From contig CM034610.1 in NCBI GenBank assembly GCA_020091685.1, positions 27,588,094 through 27,652,093 on the forward strand: a DNA stretch of 64,000 nucleotides. The letters run 5' to 3'. This document shows positions 26,101-39,830 of the stretch, in pieces. Position numbers and translations under genes: made by a program. The notes beneath the pieces are model-generated. The model had not been told where the DNA came from. It searched no databases and saw nothing but the letters and a program-made list of their open reading frames with translations. Numbering within the stretch: position 1 is the first letter of the stretch; each line of letters opens with the position of its first letter. Source of the DNA: Lutjanus erythropterus (Eukaryota; Chordata; Actinopteri; Lutjaniformes; Lutjanidae).

Positions 26101-26747
26101 GATGTTTCCACTCCTGTGTTGTAATGATGGCATCACCTCACGACAAGGATGAAAGTGAAATTCTCTCCTGCCTTATAAACCAGTTACAAATCAAAAGTTT
26201 TGTTTTGTCTTTCTAGAATCTCCCATTGCCTCCAATAGTAAACGTTTGTATGTCTTATAAGACTTCAACTTCTCATGCTATGATTTATTCATGACACTGG
26301 CCACTTTTGCATTTTCTCATACAACATAATTATTGAAATTTAGTATGAATCAAGGAAACCTTACGTTTGTTGTTTCCTGGGTTGGGTACTAACAGATCAC
26401 ATTTAATCAGAACTACATATTTGCTTACACAAAATAAGTAACTATAATCAATCAGGGTTACATTTGAAAAATGTGTCAGTTATTAACTCAAAAAATGAGT
26501 GTCTGACATATGGGAAGTCTTAGACAACTGCTCAACAAAAACAAACAAAGAAAAACTATGCAAAAATACATTTTATTTGCACTGAAAATGTTTTGAGACG
26601 TTTAAAAAGAAAAAAGAATATTTTTAGAATTCACATTTTTGTGGCTGCATTTACATTTTAATCCAGAAGTAATAAAAAAAAAAAAAAGAAAAAGAAAAAT
26701 TCAGATCAGCTTATATTTTTTGTAATGCAGTGGATTACATTACTAAT

Positions 26748-26753
<6 letters not shown>
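26101..26753. other. Unassigned AT-rich stretch
   Basis: No gene or defined repeat is seen, apart from a poly-A-rich patch at 26672-26700. Confidence 0.4.

Positions 26754-26797
<44 letters not shown>
26754..26797. repeat. (CA)n microsatellite
   Basis: About 22 CA units, the longest in the window, bordered by TATATA. Confidence 0.97.
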
Positions 26798-26804
<7 letters not shown>

Positions 26805-27016
26805 TTATAAAACTTACAAGTTACAGATAAACAATATAAACATTTAGTAAAACTCATCTATATTTTTCCATATTGGCACAGATCATTTGCTGGTTCCTGC
26901 TTCTCAAGTGTGTAAAGTTTCTGTAAACTGAACATAGTTGGGTATATTTGGGCAGTTGGTTCAACAAAACAAGCTATTTGAAGACCTTTGGGCTTTGGGA
27001 ACTTGAGTTTGACATT

Positions 27017-27255
27017 TTTAAAGGCAAAATATGCAGGATTTTCCCAAAAGACAATGCACAGACTGATACAAAAATAATCCCTCTTACTCATCACCCATGA
27101 TCCACCAGAATTATGTGGCGGCGCCTGTATCCGCAGAGACCCTGCCCTTTGCCTGTACCGTCTTATTTTCTCATTATTTTGCTCTGCTCGGGACAGTTTA
27201 CCAACCCAAAATGTCAGTATTTGACATCCTGGGAATAAGACTCAACAATCAACTG
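27017..27255. mobile_element. Probable TTTAAAGG-type MITE
   Basis: Opens tttttaaaggcaaaatatgc and contains the GC-rich block gtggcggcgcctgtatccgc followed by tcggga. I recognise the combination as a dispersed fish repeat. Its right end is uncertain. Confidence 0.45.
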
Positions 27256-28145
27256 TCTTTCTGGTGCGTTTGCAAACAGCAACTCATAAATGCTGCTTAT
27301 TTTAACTTTAAAGACTAAACAATTAATTTAATAACTAAAACATTAATAATTAATCTGAACTGACTTTGACTATAACCATAAGTTGCAACCGTTGTGTCGT
27401 CTACATGCAGCCTTCAAGAATGCACAAAAGATAATTAAGTTGAGACAAAAGAAAAAAGACAAATGCTGTTGTTTTTGTATCAGCCTGTCACGATGTTACT
27501 CATTAGCATTTACACGTTGTTTGTTGTAATGGAGCAATAAAACGTAAAGAATGAGCGACTTTGTAATGCTGGGAGGGAAGACAGAAAGGCTGGCAGCATC
27601 GGTAGTTGCCGTTCCCTGTAAGTATGCAGATGTCATGTGTAAATTTATGTCTTCGACTGCTCATCAATGCCAGTGCCAGGCGCCAGCCAGCTCTGCCTCG
27701 CTGTGCCACCAGTCTTCCCCTCAAACAGCTACTGGTGATGAGCAAGGCAGCAAACTTCTAATTCTGTGGTTCTGCTCAATGGCCACTGTCAGACAACTGT
27801 GGTGTTTCTGGGTAACTACTGGGTGTGAATATCATTCAGACAGATTCTTCTGGGTAAACTGAGGGTTTGAAAGAGCTCCAGCCTGTCTGTTTGTATGTGA
27901 ACCAGCTCATCTTTACATAAAGCTGGCCGTCTTCAGACTCCTCCGTACTTGCTTTCCTGTTTCAACATCTTCCTCTGTGTCCGCCTCTGGGGCTTTGTTG
28001 CAATCTTGGATGGATTGTGAGACAATGGGCCCCTGGGCATAGACTTCTCAAAGGCCCCCTACTGCTCAACATCCCTCCTACTGTACATAGGAGTAAGACA
28101 CCCACACAGGAGGAAGCACAAAAGTGTTGTTTATAGTTTTTTTTG

Positions 28146-28803
28146 TGTCTTTACTGTTGTTTTGCATCCCCTGGTAGTTGTTTTGCATCAGTTGGTGATC
28201 ATTTTGCATCTCTTTGTAGTTGTTCACAACTTTTTGTAGTTGTTTTGCATCTTAGTGGTCATTTTGTATCTCTTTGTAATTGTTTTGAATCGATTTGTGG
28301 TTATTTTGTGTCTCTTTGTAGTTGTTTTCCATCTCTTTGTAGTTTTGCATCACTTTGTGATCATTTTGCATCTCTTTGTGGTTGTTAAGCATCATTCTGT
28401 AGGTGTTTTGCATCCCTTTGTGGTTATTTTGCATAATTTTTTGTAGATGTTTTGCCTCTCTTTGTCATCATTTTGCATTTCTTTGCATCTCTTTGTGGTC
28501 ATTTTGCGTCTCTTTGTGGTTTAGCATCTCTTGATGGTCATTTTGTGTCTCTGTAGTTATTTAGCACCTCTTTATAATCGTTTTGCATCTCTTTGTAGTT
28601 GTTTAGAATCTCTTTGCAATCATTTACATCTCTTTGTGATCACTTTGCATCTCTGTGGTTGTATGGCAACTTTTTGTAGTTGTTTTCCAAGTCTGTGTGG
28701 TTATTTTGCATCTTTTTTAGGTGTTACGCACCTCTTTGTGATCCTTCTCTAATTCTTTGTGGCCATTTTGCTTCACTTTGTTTTGTATCTTTTTGTAGTC
28801 ATT
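28146..28803. repeat. 21-bp minisatellite, about 30 units
   Basis: Tandem, imperfect copies of TTTTGCATCTCTTTGTAGTTG, with GTGGTCA as an alternating variant. Because the unit is a multiple of three, all frames look like repetitive proteins (FASLC/HLFVV); this is an artefact. The upstream 28005-28145 (gggcccctgggcat, caaaggccccct) probably belongs to the same dispersed element. Confidence 0.9.
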
Positions 28804-28855
28804 TGATTGATTAATTTCTCACAAGAAATATTAACAATCACTTCAGTGGTTCTTT

Positions 28856-31574
28856 TTACCCAGTAGGCTTGTTCAGTAGTCCATAAATTTTTGCAGTGAT
28901 GCTATAGCATAAACAATTTAGGCATGAAGTTAATCGGGGAGCAAAAGTAAGAGAGAACCTCTTGCAGAGGTTCAGCTTTCCCAGGGGTTTTGTTTTACAA
29001 GCCTTATCATCAACATAATCATTATTAGTTTTGAAAGTGACAACGTGAGAGTTTACAAGAGGCAAAGAGCGAAGGTGAAGACAGCCAGACAAATTGTGAC
29101 ATAAAATGCCTCGAAAAAGATCGAGAACAGGGGTTGAAAGAAAGATAAAGGAGACGAGGAAAGAAAATTGGCGAAAAGGACTGATAAGGCTTAAAGAAAA
29201 AGAGAAGCAGCAGTGGCAACAAAAACACTAGTCTACCCAGTGTGCCCTATTTGTCCTTGGCTGGTGCAGACATATCTATCTGCACACCCAAACACACATA
29301 CTGTACATGCAGACGGAATAAGAAACATACTGTTACCAGCAGAGTCAGGGTAGGACACAGTGTTCCCATTTCAGCAGGGCAACACTGAGGGATTTAGTGT
29401 GTGTGTACTATATAAAGGCTTATACATACACACAGTGAAATGTGGGCTCTTTGAAAAAATGTGTTGTTGCAACAAACACCCTGCTCTTACACACAAGGCA
29501 ACATTTGTTTGCTTTTTTAACATCTACATTAGGGACACATGAGAAGAACTGAGTGTTGCTGATCGTAGCTTGAAATCTCATCGTCAAAGTGGGTCAAAGT
29601 TTAACCAGTTTGAAACCAGAGATTCTTGTCTTGGTATTTTTTTCTTGAGCAGTTTCCTCCATCAGGCGTACCACACTGCTGAGTCAGGTATTGTTTCTTG
29701 AGTAGTTTGTTGTTCCGTCCTGCAACTGACAAGCATAAAACCCCCAGATCACTGCTTGTGTATAAACATGTAAGTTGAGCATTAACATTTTTGGTAGGCA
29801 TACGTCTGTGTTTGTGCATACTGAAATCCACAAGGTCACATTAAGAAGAATGGCTCTACAGATAGCATTAAGTCACTTTGCTGTGACCTATTAGCACCTA
29901 TTAATATTCCCCTGACAGTAATTAGCATGGCGAGGGAGCGAGCAGAGACGTAGCATGAAACATGATCTCTTTGCCTTTGACTACTTGCGACCCCGGGGTA
30001 CTAACACCCACTCACCCCCCTTTTCTACCTCCATTTCTTCCACGAAAAGACTGCAAGCACCACATCAACGACTGGGCCTGGCCCTGTTCCATTATTTAAC
30101 CACTAATTGCTCGGGCCACCCTTGGGAGTCGGGAGCACTGACCCCACGTCTGCTGTCATGGTGTGAATTCTAACAAGGGTTGGACTCAGGAGCTTAAGGG
30201 CTGAACTTTGCTGCAGCTGAGCATGTACGCGCCTTCATCTTATACCAACGCTGAGGTTACGTTATACCTGAATTCAAGGAGAAAGAAATATTGACACGTA
30301 AGGATCCTGTTTTGCATACTTAGGTGGTTATTTTAGCTGTGAGCAGTTTCAGCATGAGAGTCTGTTTCAGTGTAACAGCACATGCCTGCATCTGCAAGAA
30401 GCATGTTGTAGCTGTAAGAGGTATGTTGCGGGACGTCTTGCATTAAAGCTGATGATTCAAAGGTCAAAGAGCCCTGAATCAAAATGCAGTTTCTCAGTCA
30501 AACTCAGACCTTGTTTTTCTCACCCTAATTGGTGACATTTAAATGGGCTGAAATTTAATGCCAGAAAGTTGGTGAGAATCTGCTGAGTGTGTTTTTTCTT
30601 TCTGTCTTTCGCTCTGAGGAAATTAGCAAATAAAGTTATCTCTTTTTTTAGACCTGTTGGAGGACTGTTTTTTTCTGGTCAACTGGAGAATTAATTGGCT
30701 ATCTTAAATTGCCCATTGGGTGACTGCGAGCTTGAATGGTTATTTGTCTCCACAGCTTTGTTTAGACTGCAGACAAATCAGATTTGTCTCTCAAATCGGA
30801 TCTTCTAGACAGACTCTCCACACTGTTATTTGCAGGTGATCAGTTTGGATTTGTGTGTCTAAACATCACCACCCTCCAAACAAATGCCCTGTCAAGTCGT
30901 GGTGCAGAACTCCTCTGCTGAACCAGACAGACTCAGGAACAGAGGAGGCTGGTACACATTGTGATGCTCATCCGCTTTGATGCACTCCTGTCACTCTGGA
31001 TTTGATGTTGTTGTTGTGTGTCGCATTGTGAGTGATGCAAAGGACACTTTGAAATGCGATTTGAGAGGCCAGACTGTCCGGACTGCAACGCCTCTGTAGA
31101 TATCCAAATGGAAAAACATTTCAACCACCTGGCTTTGATCTTGCAGAAATAATTGCATTTTCATGTGTCATTTCAGAACATGTTAAACATGACAGAATGA
31201 GAAATGAGGCACTCTGAACCTGGTGTACAAAACAGCATTTATAAAAATCAAGAAAAACACAATACACAATAAAAAAAATGCAATAAAAACACCATATAAG
31301 CTAATAAAAAAGTACCAATAAAGTATCAAACAGACAGATAACAAGGTTGTCAGTGCCCAAAGTGCTGCAGTGCTCAGGTAGACAGCACAATAAATAAATG
31401 ATTGTAATAGCAATCATATAAAAGGAATTTTTGAATAGCGGCAGGTTGTACACCATAACACCATAACCAGGAGCTAGAGAAGCCGCTGATCTGCTGTGGG
31501 CTACCATCTCACCATCTCTGCTGTCCAGACTTTCTAAGAATCAATCTGGATACAATCTTGATACGAACAAGGCC
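28856..31574. other. Unassigned non-coding stretch
   Basis: No gene is called. 29840-29960 (cagtaattagcatggcgagg) and 30000-30180 are repeat-free and could be conserved non-coding DNA. Alignment to other fish would be needed to say. Confidence 0.3.
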
Positions 31575-31690
31575 CATGTGTCAGTCCTGTGATAAACTGG
31601 CAATCTGTCAAGGGTGCACCCGTCTCTTGCCTAATATCAGAGGGGATTAGCTCCAGGCCCCCTGCGACCCTCCAAAGCAGTTATAGATAA
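31575..31690 (+). mobile_element. 3' fragment of a non-LTR retrotransposon-type repeat
   Basis: Contains tcctgtgataaactggcaat, gctccaggccccctgcgacc and ttatagataatagatggg, a decayed form of the widespread fish repeat ending in GGATGGATGG. Confidence 0.6.
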
Positions 31691-33767
31691 TAGATGGGAA
31701 GTCGAATGTGTAACACTTTGTCCTATAGACTGTGTCCATCTGTCTCGATGAACTGATTTTAAAACTGAGAAACTGCAGAGAGAAAGATCGTTGATGTATT
31801 TATTAGCAATGTTATGTTTTTTGAAACTGTAACAATTGTTAAAACACTGTTGCATTCAAATCTTAATGTCAGTGGTTCATTTTGTGTTGTGTTTAAACTC
31901 CTGACTGCTAGATAGCAGTGGTGTTTTCTATCCTCACTGTTCTGATTGCATAAAAAGTCAACTTTTTAAACAGCATTTTATGCATATGGTGGTATGTTCT
32001 ACAGTTTTCTTCAAAATAGATTTTAATTTAATAGAAATATAACACCTTGCTTACAGCATTGCAACATTTTGCATTATTTTGGATCGTAACCCTGTATCAT
32101 AATACGTTTGGTATTCCTAGATTCTTGCCAAAACACAACATTTAAACCAAACAGAGTTACTGTAGGTCCCAACATGTCAATAATTGTTGAGTTGGAAAGT
32201 CACACAAACGCACCTGAAGTGTCAAACTGATTAACTGAATCAAAATCTTACTTGACCCTACTTGTGGATGGTTTAATGCTTCATCAGTTGTTATGGAAGT
32301 TTTTATACTGAGAGCAACACACCATATGGAATGGAGAGTAGAGATTGGAAAGGCTGCTGTGTTTGTAAGTGATGGCTGTGTAACTGCACTGTTGGTCATG
32401 AGAGGGTAAAAGACACCCTGCAATGACAATATAATACTTTGGCTGGCAGGATGTTTTATGTGTTGGTTTGGTTTTCAAGCACTTCTACATTAATAAGCGT
32501 TAAGTCGGATGTTCCAAAAAAAACCCTTTCCCAGTTGTAATTCATCTGGGATGTTGACTCGAACTATTTCGAAGTCTAAAACTGGTAATTACGTTACTCC
32601 AGCGTGACATGAAAGTGGCAACATTCACACATCAAAGTGGCCCAGTGCAAGAGTCTGATCTTTTGGCTCCACTGGAGCCATCGGGGTCTAAGGGCCACGC
32701 TCAAGGGCGCCTCAGTGGTGGTAATGAGGGAGGGGCAGGAGCTGCTTCCGTAGCAACATTTATGTTGCTGCTCTGGGGACCCAACGGCAACCTCGCAGTC
32801 AACTAATGCATTGTCTTAAAATGTACTGATAATAAAATTCCAACAAGTTGATGAGTTGTGTGTGGGCCATGTATCGAATTGTACGAATTGATTCTTGAAC
32901 TGTTTGAAGGTGATGTCACTTTGCATAGGGTTTGGTAGCACTCACATTTGAACCAATACTGGTACCCAACAGTACTTTTATTCAGTACTTAACTCACTCT
33001 TTAATAACAAAAATCAATTTCCAGTCCAAGCTCTTCAATTTCAGCATTTTGAACATTTTACACACCACACAAAATAAAATCTCTCCTTGCCTCCCTTTCC
33101 GTTCCAAACAAACCCATCTCTACAACCTCCAGCCTGTTAGTTTGTCACCAGGGCAACGCTGTTGTGTTTGTCTTGAAGAAAGCACGTGATATCGGCGCTG
33201 TTGGGCAGAACCCTAGTGTGAGCCGACGAGGTAATTAAGCTTGTCTTTGTTCAGCTAAATGAAGAAACTTGGAGTCAGAAGGTGTATGGCTATATCTCTC
33301 TGTTTAATAAGTATGTGTTTAATTTTGTGACACTTTATGAGTTTGTCCTGTTAATCGGATGCAGCAAATGTAAGTGGTGTACGTAACAAAGCAGATTCAC
33401 TGCTTGCACATATCCCCAAACTTGGACTTGGAAGGATGGGAGGAGGTGTGAGTAGGGGATGATGGGCTGATGGTGGCAGGTTGGAAAATTTTAATGTATT
33501 GGCCAACTTTACTTTGCAGTTAGCATTACAAATATTATTGTCTGTATCAAGTTTTAAAAACCACACTTGTTTTGGCTCGCTATTGCCCTGATTCGATTAA
33601 TTTAACATGAATTGGTATTTGGTGGTACCAATTCACTCCTGCCAAACTGAATACTAATTCGGGAGTAGTGAATCACACCCTTTGTCACTTTTGGATATTT
33701 GGTCAGTGCCCTTAAAAGTACTGAGTTCAGTACCCAACCCCACTTTTGCAGGGTGGTTTTCCAACAC
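31691..33767. other. Unassigned non-coding stretch
   Basis: No gene is seen. 32600-32810 is GC-richer, but no splice-bounded exon is evident. Confidence 0.35.
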
Positions 33768-33970
33768 AAATGGACTGCATTTTTATAGCGCTTTTTCCAG
33801 TCTACTGACCACTCAGTCCACACAGGTCAACTTTCAACCCTTCACATTCATTCTCTCACACTTGGGGAGCAATTTGGGCTCAGATTCTTGCCCAAGGACA
33901 CCTCGACAATCAGATTAGAGGAGCTGGGGATCGAACCAGCCACCTGTTCTATCTCCTGAGCCACACTCCT
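33768..33970 (-). mobile_element. tRNA-derived SINE, minus strand
   Basis: Read on the minus strand it opens with an A-box-like GTGGCTCAGGAGATAG and a B-box GGTTCGATCCC (complement at 33927-33937), then ccaaattgctccccaa. It ends with the complement of aaatggactgcatttttata. Common fish SINE-like family. Confidence 0.7.
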
Positions 33971-34155
33971 ATGACAGTCTTTCAATCATGCAGCACACAT
34001 CCAAGGCTACAAATATGAAAACCTGCCCTTTATGGGCGCTCTTCCCTCTGCTAATGGTATCAGTACTACAGTTCACAAACTATCAAAGTGTCTCCGCTCT
34101 CATGAGTTCCTAAATATTGAGCTCAGTATGATGAGCTCACTTCCTAAATATTGTT

Positions 34156-34353
34156 TCAGTGCCCCTTTTCTTTGATAATACTGTCAGATGATTTCTCTCT
34201 ATCAAATAACAGACCAAACATCCTTGAACTTAATGATTTCCTCCCGGTGTCGAAACTCCATTTCACACTGGCCTCTTTTATACTGAAGAATTCCTCCACC
34301 TCTTTTATTCTCCTCACTTTTCTGAAGAACAGAGGGACATCGATCTCTTTGGC
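34156..34353 (-). other. Unexplained exon-like open frame on the minus strand
   Basis: A strong acceptor-like tract (ctttttcttctgttccag on the minus strand, AG complement at 34354-34355) precedes a 65-codon frame that begins AKEIDVPLFFRKVRR and stops at TGA near 34156. The composition is protein-like (KE-rich, with aromatics), and the frame contains no repeat I know. No family is recognised and no neighbouring exon is seen. It may be a relic of a transposon gene, an antisense terminal exon, or chance. Confidence 0.25.
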
Positions 34354-35070
34354 CTGGAACAGAAGAAAAAGAGAGCAGGTCATGTTTAATTAATTCTGAG
34401 CTTCTCCAGGCATCAACATGCATTCACTAGTTATTCTTTTGATGCATGCATTTAAAGGCTGTATTTCAGAGTATGCAATTAAAGGTGAACCCTGCTTGAG
34501 GGAAAATGCCAGTTTTTGCAGGCCCAATTAAAATTTGGAAGCTGTCTCAGAAGGGAAGAGAATCAAGGTGCATGTGGCTGAGCCATGTGACTATATGTGC
34601 CAGTGTGTGTCTGTGTGTGCGCTAGAAAGAAGCTATTATTGTAAAGAATCTGAGAACTTAGATGCATCACAGAAAATGTCATACTGTCAATTTGATTGCA
34701 AACCTCTAATCTGATTCATGCTCAGTGCAGCTTTTCAAATGTCTAGTACATCAGAAATGCCGGATCTGTGCTCTGATATAAATGTCTGCAGTCCTCTGTC
34801 ATTTATGATAGTGATACCGTGGCTATGGTGACTGCTTCGGTTGTAGCCTAAATGTCTTAATTGCATCAAAATATGACTAAATACATTCTGATTGGTGCTA
34901 TTCTCATCCCTGTAGCTTCAAAAGCTCCTCCAGATTTAGATGATTTATTGGGAAAACAGTGAGGGTTCCAGTAAATCAGCCAAACTGAGATAGACATTGG
35001 AGAAGCAGAGCAGTGGTTTTAAAGGATGTTTGTGTACTTTTTCTCCCTCATAAAGGTATTTTGAGGTCAT

Positions 35071-35145
35071 TGTAAGACTTTATTTGACAGACAGTTGTGG
35101 AGAGATGACAGAGAAATGGGGAATAACATCCAACAAAAGTCCCAT
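35071..35145 (-). mobile_element. SINE 3' fragment, reversed
   Basis: On the minus strand it reads ttgttggatgttattcccca followed by ttctctgtcatctctccaca and ends in aaataaagtcttaca, resembling the tail of the 25361 SINE family. Confidence 0.5.
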
Positions 35146-35439
35146 TTTTGAGGAAACAGAAAGATATTTAGAGCCCCTTTAAGTTTAATACTTAAAATAG
35201 GGGCTTTGTGATGCCTGAGTGGTTTAAGGCCTTTGTAAGGCCCATGTAACTGTGGGCTTGGGTGTCCTTGCATGGCCCCTTTTTCACATGCAGACATATG
35301 CCTTGTCAAAGCAGGAAAAGCACAGGTGTAAATATTGATATTAACATTGGCTCTGTTCCATTAAGTGTCCCAGTTTGCCTTTTCACAGAGTGAGCATGCA
35401 CTGCCCATAAATATAATATATAAACCTAAGCAGGGCATT

Positions 35440-35760
35440 GACACTGCTCAGCCGTGCTTCCTGTTTTTTTCCCAGTGGCCACTTATGGTATTGCAGCAGA
35501 ACGTTCCCCTGCAGCCCCAAAAGCATTTTCCCCCATAAGCCTCCATTATAAAGAAGAGGTCTGTTAAACTGTTGACACCTTGAAGTGTATACTTTCCTGA
35601 AGCTAAGAAAAGCAATTTAAAAATCAGTGATGTCAGCATGATGTAAAGTCTATAGGCCAACCAACTGTGCATGTTCAGTGGGCAGTAAAACCAGGAAGTA
35701 AATCCAGTAGCTAGAAAACCTTTTTGGAGCAATTCTCATTGGACCGAATGGACACCATCT
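35440..35760 (-). repeat. Probable dispersed repeat
   Basis: The blocks cagtggccacttatggtatt, gcagcagaacgttcccctgc and cataagcctccattataaag look like a common fish repeat. The termini are not defined. Confidence 0.4.
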
Positions 35761-36729
35761 TTACATACTGTATCAAGTTCATCATAATACATCTATCAGA
35801 ATATTGGAGAATATTTGGTTTGTCTGTTCTGGACTGATGTAGAAACTTTGCAATACTTCACGCAAGAGGGTCATGTCCAGGTAGGAACCCTAGATTTGTG
35901 AGATTTGCCCAAGTCTTTTAGTGCATTCAGCCATTGAAAAATAGTTCATCTTATTTATTCATCTATTTATATATTTTTTGTTTGGTGAGCACCATAAACT
36001 ACAACTAAGATTTCATTATACATATTATCTTATGTAATTTATAGGGAAGTAATGATTAATCATTAATCTGTTAATCAAAGTTAAGAATTTAACCAATAAT
36101 AATGAGAGTTTTGTGTACCATTTCTCCTGATTTCACATGTTGTCTGATGATTTGATTTGTTCTGCCTTGTTAGGCTAAAAATGGCAGTAATTGGTTTGAC
36201 ATTGTTTTGTTTTTAACGGAGCCACTTGATGAATAAGGACAGGCAGGCAAGAGCACCAAGAGAGCCTTCTTTTCTCATTATTATGTTTGTTTAAATTGGT
36301 TCTGCTTCATGAATAAAAGTATCATATAACTAATCTGCAACTGGACTTGCTCAAATAAAACTTAAAATTAGAAAAAGATGTGCATTTTGTATCTCATTAA
36401 TTATTAATTATTAATCAATGAATCAATTGTTAGTGTTTTTTTAATTGTTGGATGAGGAAAATGCACAAAACAGAAGCGGTCCCACGCTCTCAGTATAATA
36501 AATGGCTCTGTATATAATTGGCTCAATCTAAGGCAACAAAAAGAAAACTGTTCTAATTTTCAGGTGATTATACACTAATAAAACCATACTTATTAATATT
36601 TTATCTCATGTCTGCCATACTCCACCAATAAATCCCCATAAATCTTCCTTTAATGTTCACACCTGTGCTTCTTCTGCTTTGACAAGTGAAAATATCTGGC
36701 GTGAAAAGGGTCTATTGAAACCAGCTGGA

Positions 36730-36825
36730 GACCTTTGTCGCATGTCATGCCTCTTTGTCCCACATTTCCTGTCTGCTTCTCTACCATCTTCTATTAAATA
36801 GAGACTTTTAGACCCAAAAACATGT
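36730..36825 (+). mobile_element. SINE 3' fragment
   Basis: acctttgtcgcatgtcatgc, then a CT-rich tail and tattaaatagagac, matching the body and tail of the tRNA-SINE family without its head. Confidence 0.5.
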
Positions 36826-36930
36826 TCCACTGAAGCAGTTCATGACCTATTTAAAATGAAGTAATCACATGTTGTTAAACATGATTTGTTTCCTGATATA
36901 ATCTGAGCATGAGCTTGATTTTATTGCTCA

Positions 36931-39810
36931 TTGTTGAGCTCAGACCATACATGGCTTCATATTAAATTGGTAACTGATACTGTACGTGTACAATGTCAGA
37001 CGTTTTATCTATATATGTGCATTCGTGCTCACAACCAGCTGAACGCCCTAAATCTGCCTTTTGACACTCCCTGTTCTCTTCCTGTTGTTTGTCTCCTAGC
37101 TCCGATAAGTGGGTTTATTTTGTCTTCAGTCCAGCAGGGACCTAACTCAAGTCTTTCTTTTACCTTTCATCAACTTCACCTCAATGTCCCCGTCCTCACA
37201 GTACTGTACACATTATCTCAAACTCACTTTGTTTCTCTCCTTCTTTCCCTCCTTATCTCCTCTCTTTCTCGCCATCTTTCCTCCGCTCAACAAGTATGCT
37301 ATGTACTCAGATGGCCCAGACCACTTGACAAGCTGTATTTTCATGCCCTGACCTTAGATATAGAGGATATTAATATGGCTATAACATTCTGAGTGGGAGC
37401 AAGGGTAAATGAGTTGATTGAGAGTTCATACGAGGACACGGTTATTGAGAGGGCAGCTATATGGTCAGCACAGAGAGGGGGAGTTTCCTACAAAGATTTA
37501 TCAGAATACTTCCGTACTTTTTTCCCACAAGCACTGTACCTTGAGTCAGAGTTTTGTGTTTGGTGAGTGTGATATGTGTTATGAGTTTTCACAGTCTGGC
37601 TGTTAGGAATGTCTGTGATTGGTCGACTGATAAATTGATGTGATAAATTTCTGTTTAATCAAGAGAGAAATTAGTCACCAGGAACAAGAAACATCTCTGC
37701 TGGCTATTCAGCATCACCACAGAGTCTGCAAAAGCTGCTGATGACTCAACACGTGATGAAATGAAGTGAATGAAAAGTATGTCAAGTGCTGGGATACTCA
37801 AGTTCAACAACAAGTAGGCCATACAGGAAAATCAGTGGGTGTTCGTGGGCCACACAGAGTCACGTTGTCAATGAATTCACAGCAAATAACTCTTTAATAA
37901 TAATGTTAAAAGATATATTCCTCCAAGCCAAGCAGGAAAACTGGTAGAAAAGTAGCCATGAGTTGACTTGAGTTGCCTCTTCACATTGTATTCTTTCATC
38001 ACAGTAATTCATCTGTAATAAATACTCTTAAAACTTAGAGAGACACATTTGTCACTCTTGTTGTTCACTCAGCTAATGTGAGTTTCTCTCACGGTGCAAC
38101 ATGGCAAGCCTGGAGCAGGTGTAATCCTGCTGCAGCCATCACAGCACATAGGTGCTTTAAAAAGACATAACCAATGCCCTGTTGGTTCGGCTCACACCGT
38201 CTATTGTCGTCTCAAAGTAGGTCACAGATATGTACCTAACAGCCTCATTTGCAGGCAGCCTCTTGCGAGCCGAAGAAAAATTCAAAAGCTTCCACTCGCA
38301 AAAGTGGAGCTAGTTAGCCTGGTTTGCTAAACAACAAACAAATACAGACAAATACAGCACATCTGTTCCTCCTAAATGTTGAATACTGTAAAGAAACGCT
38401 ACACACCCAAGTCTATATGAGCTTGTTAAAAAGGGGGGGTGCTGGTGCTCCAGTAGCGAACCACAGGAGTTGATAGCATGTCTCCTGCCAACGGCGACCC
38501 TCAGAGGTCCTTAAACTGCACCCATGGGAAACAAGCCACCATACACATGAATCTCAGACACTGTCTCCACAAATATGTCCATAAACAGTTTAACCCTCTT
38601 TTAAAAATGGAAAAATATGCACAGCAGCTGCAGTAGCATTGTACTTTATGCCCTCTTGCTCAAAAAGTGAGGGGGAGAAATTTGGGCTTACCTCAGCCTG
38701 TCAGCCGTTGACCGCAGCGCTGGAGCTATTTCTGGATTTAGAGATGATAATGAAGAGTAAGAGATGAACCCTCAGGTCGTCAAAGATGTTTTTCTCGCTA
38801 ATAGTTACATGTGTCTTCAAATGAGGTGGGACGTGTGTTCATTTATTCGCTGATACTTGGAGCTAATTTCAGCTGCTAATCAAACAATGGGCCTCTTTTT
38901 CCTCATCTGTCTCCTCTGCTTCAGTGCAATAAACAGCCAACTGTTTGTGCTACAAACAAACAGCAGCAGTGAGGCTATAGTGCCACTTGTAGCTGCAGTT
39001 GATGTGATAGAGAGATGATAAAGCTGACTCCATTAGTGGTAGGCCTCTGGGTTTAGGTCATTACTGTCCTCTTCATCATCACACCAAAGTTGGTCATGGT
39101 AGCGTGTCTGTGGTCCACTCACAGCCGCTTGTTTGTGTGTGTGAGTGTGCTGAAGTGCGTGCTTGAGAAGCAGTGTTTGTTTACAGTGAATAAGACTCTT
39201 GATAAACTTTCTTCTTTTCTGTAGACACATAATAAAAAGGTATATGGTTGCAGAGATGGCTGCATATGATATGTTTGAGATGGTAATTATCTGCTGTTAA
39301 CTTTACAACATGCAGCAGTGGGTGAAAAGGAAATGAACAAAGATTTGAGCGAGTTAAACCTACACAACATCCCTTTGTATCACGTAATAAGACTTCAGTA
39401 ACATAATTGGTGTCCCTCCGCAGCGCTCATCTCAACGTACAAGATGAACCATAAATAGTTGTCCTCTGCTGTTATAAGCTTATTAAAAGTTGCAGTAATT
39501 CATGCACCTTTCACCTGAGTATCATTTAAGTTAGTATGTGTTTTCACTAGATTCTGCAGTTACACAGAATGTGGCACCATTTATCCATGAATCCAACAGA
39601 TTAAATAAGTCATAACAATAAAGTCCCTGTTTCTATGAACTGATGAATGCAGGTACAGTATGCATGCAGTTTATTTTATGAATCACAAAGACCACAGTGG
39701 AAGAAAAAGTCAGAGTCTATCAGTAAAGAATATTTTATTACAGGGCTCCAACTAACTGATTTGAAGTGTGTTAAATTGCAGGAATAAAGAATATTAGTTG
39801 AAATGTGCAG
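36931..39810. other. Unassigned non-coding stretch
   Basis: 36931-37392 is open for 153 codons on +, but the frame is pyrimidine-driven (Leu/Ser-rich) and has no domain. 38100-38900 has the feel of an old dispersed repeat. No gene is called. Confidence 0.35.
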
Positions 39811-39830
39811 AATAAATAAATAAATAAATA
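39811..39830. repeat. (AAAT)n microsatellite
   Basis: Five AAAT units. Confidence 0.85.

Noticed and set aside
28146-28803. CRISPR-like array
   Set aside because: Units are contiguous 21-mers without spacers, in a vertebrate genome. It is a minisatellite.
36931-37392. 153-codon plus frame
   Set aside because: Leu/Ser-rich from pyrimidine bias. No domain or splice context.
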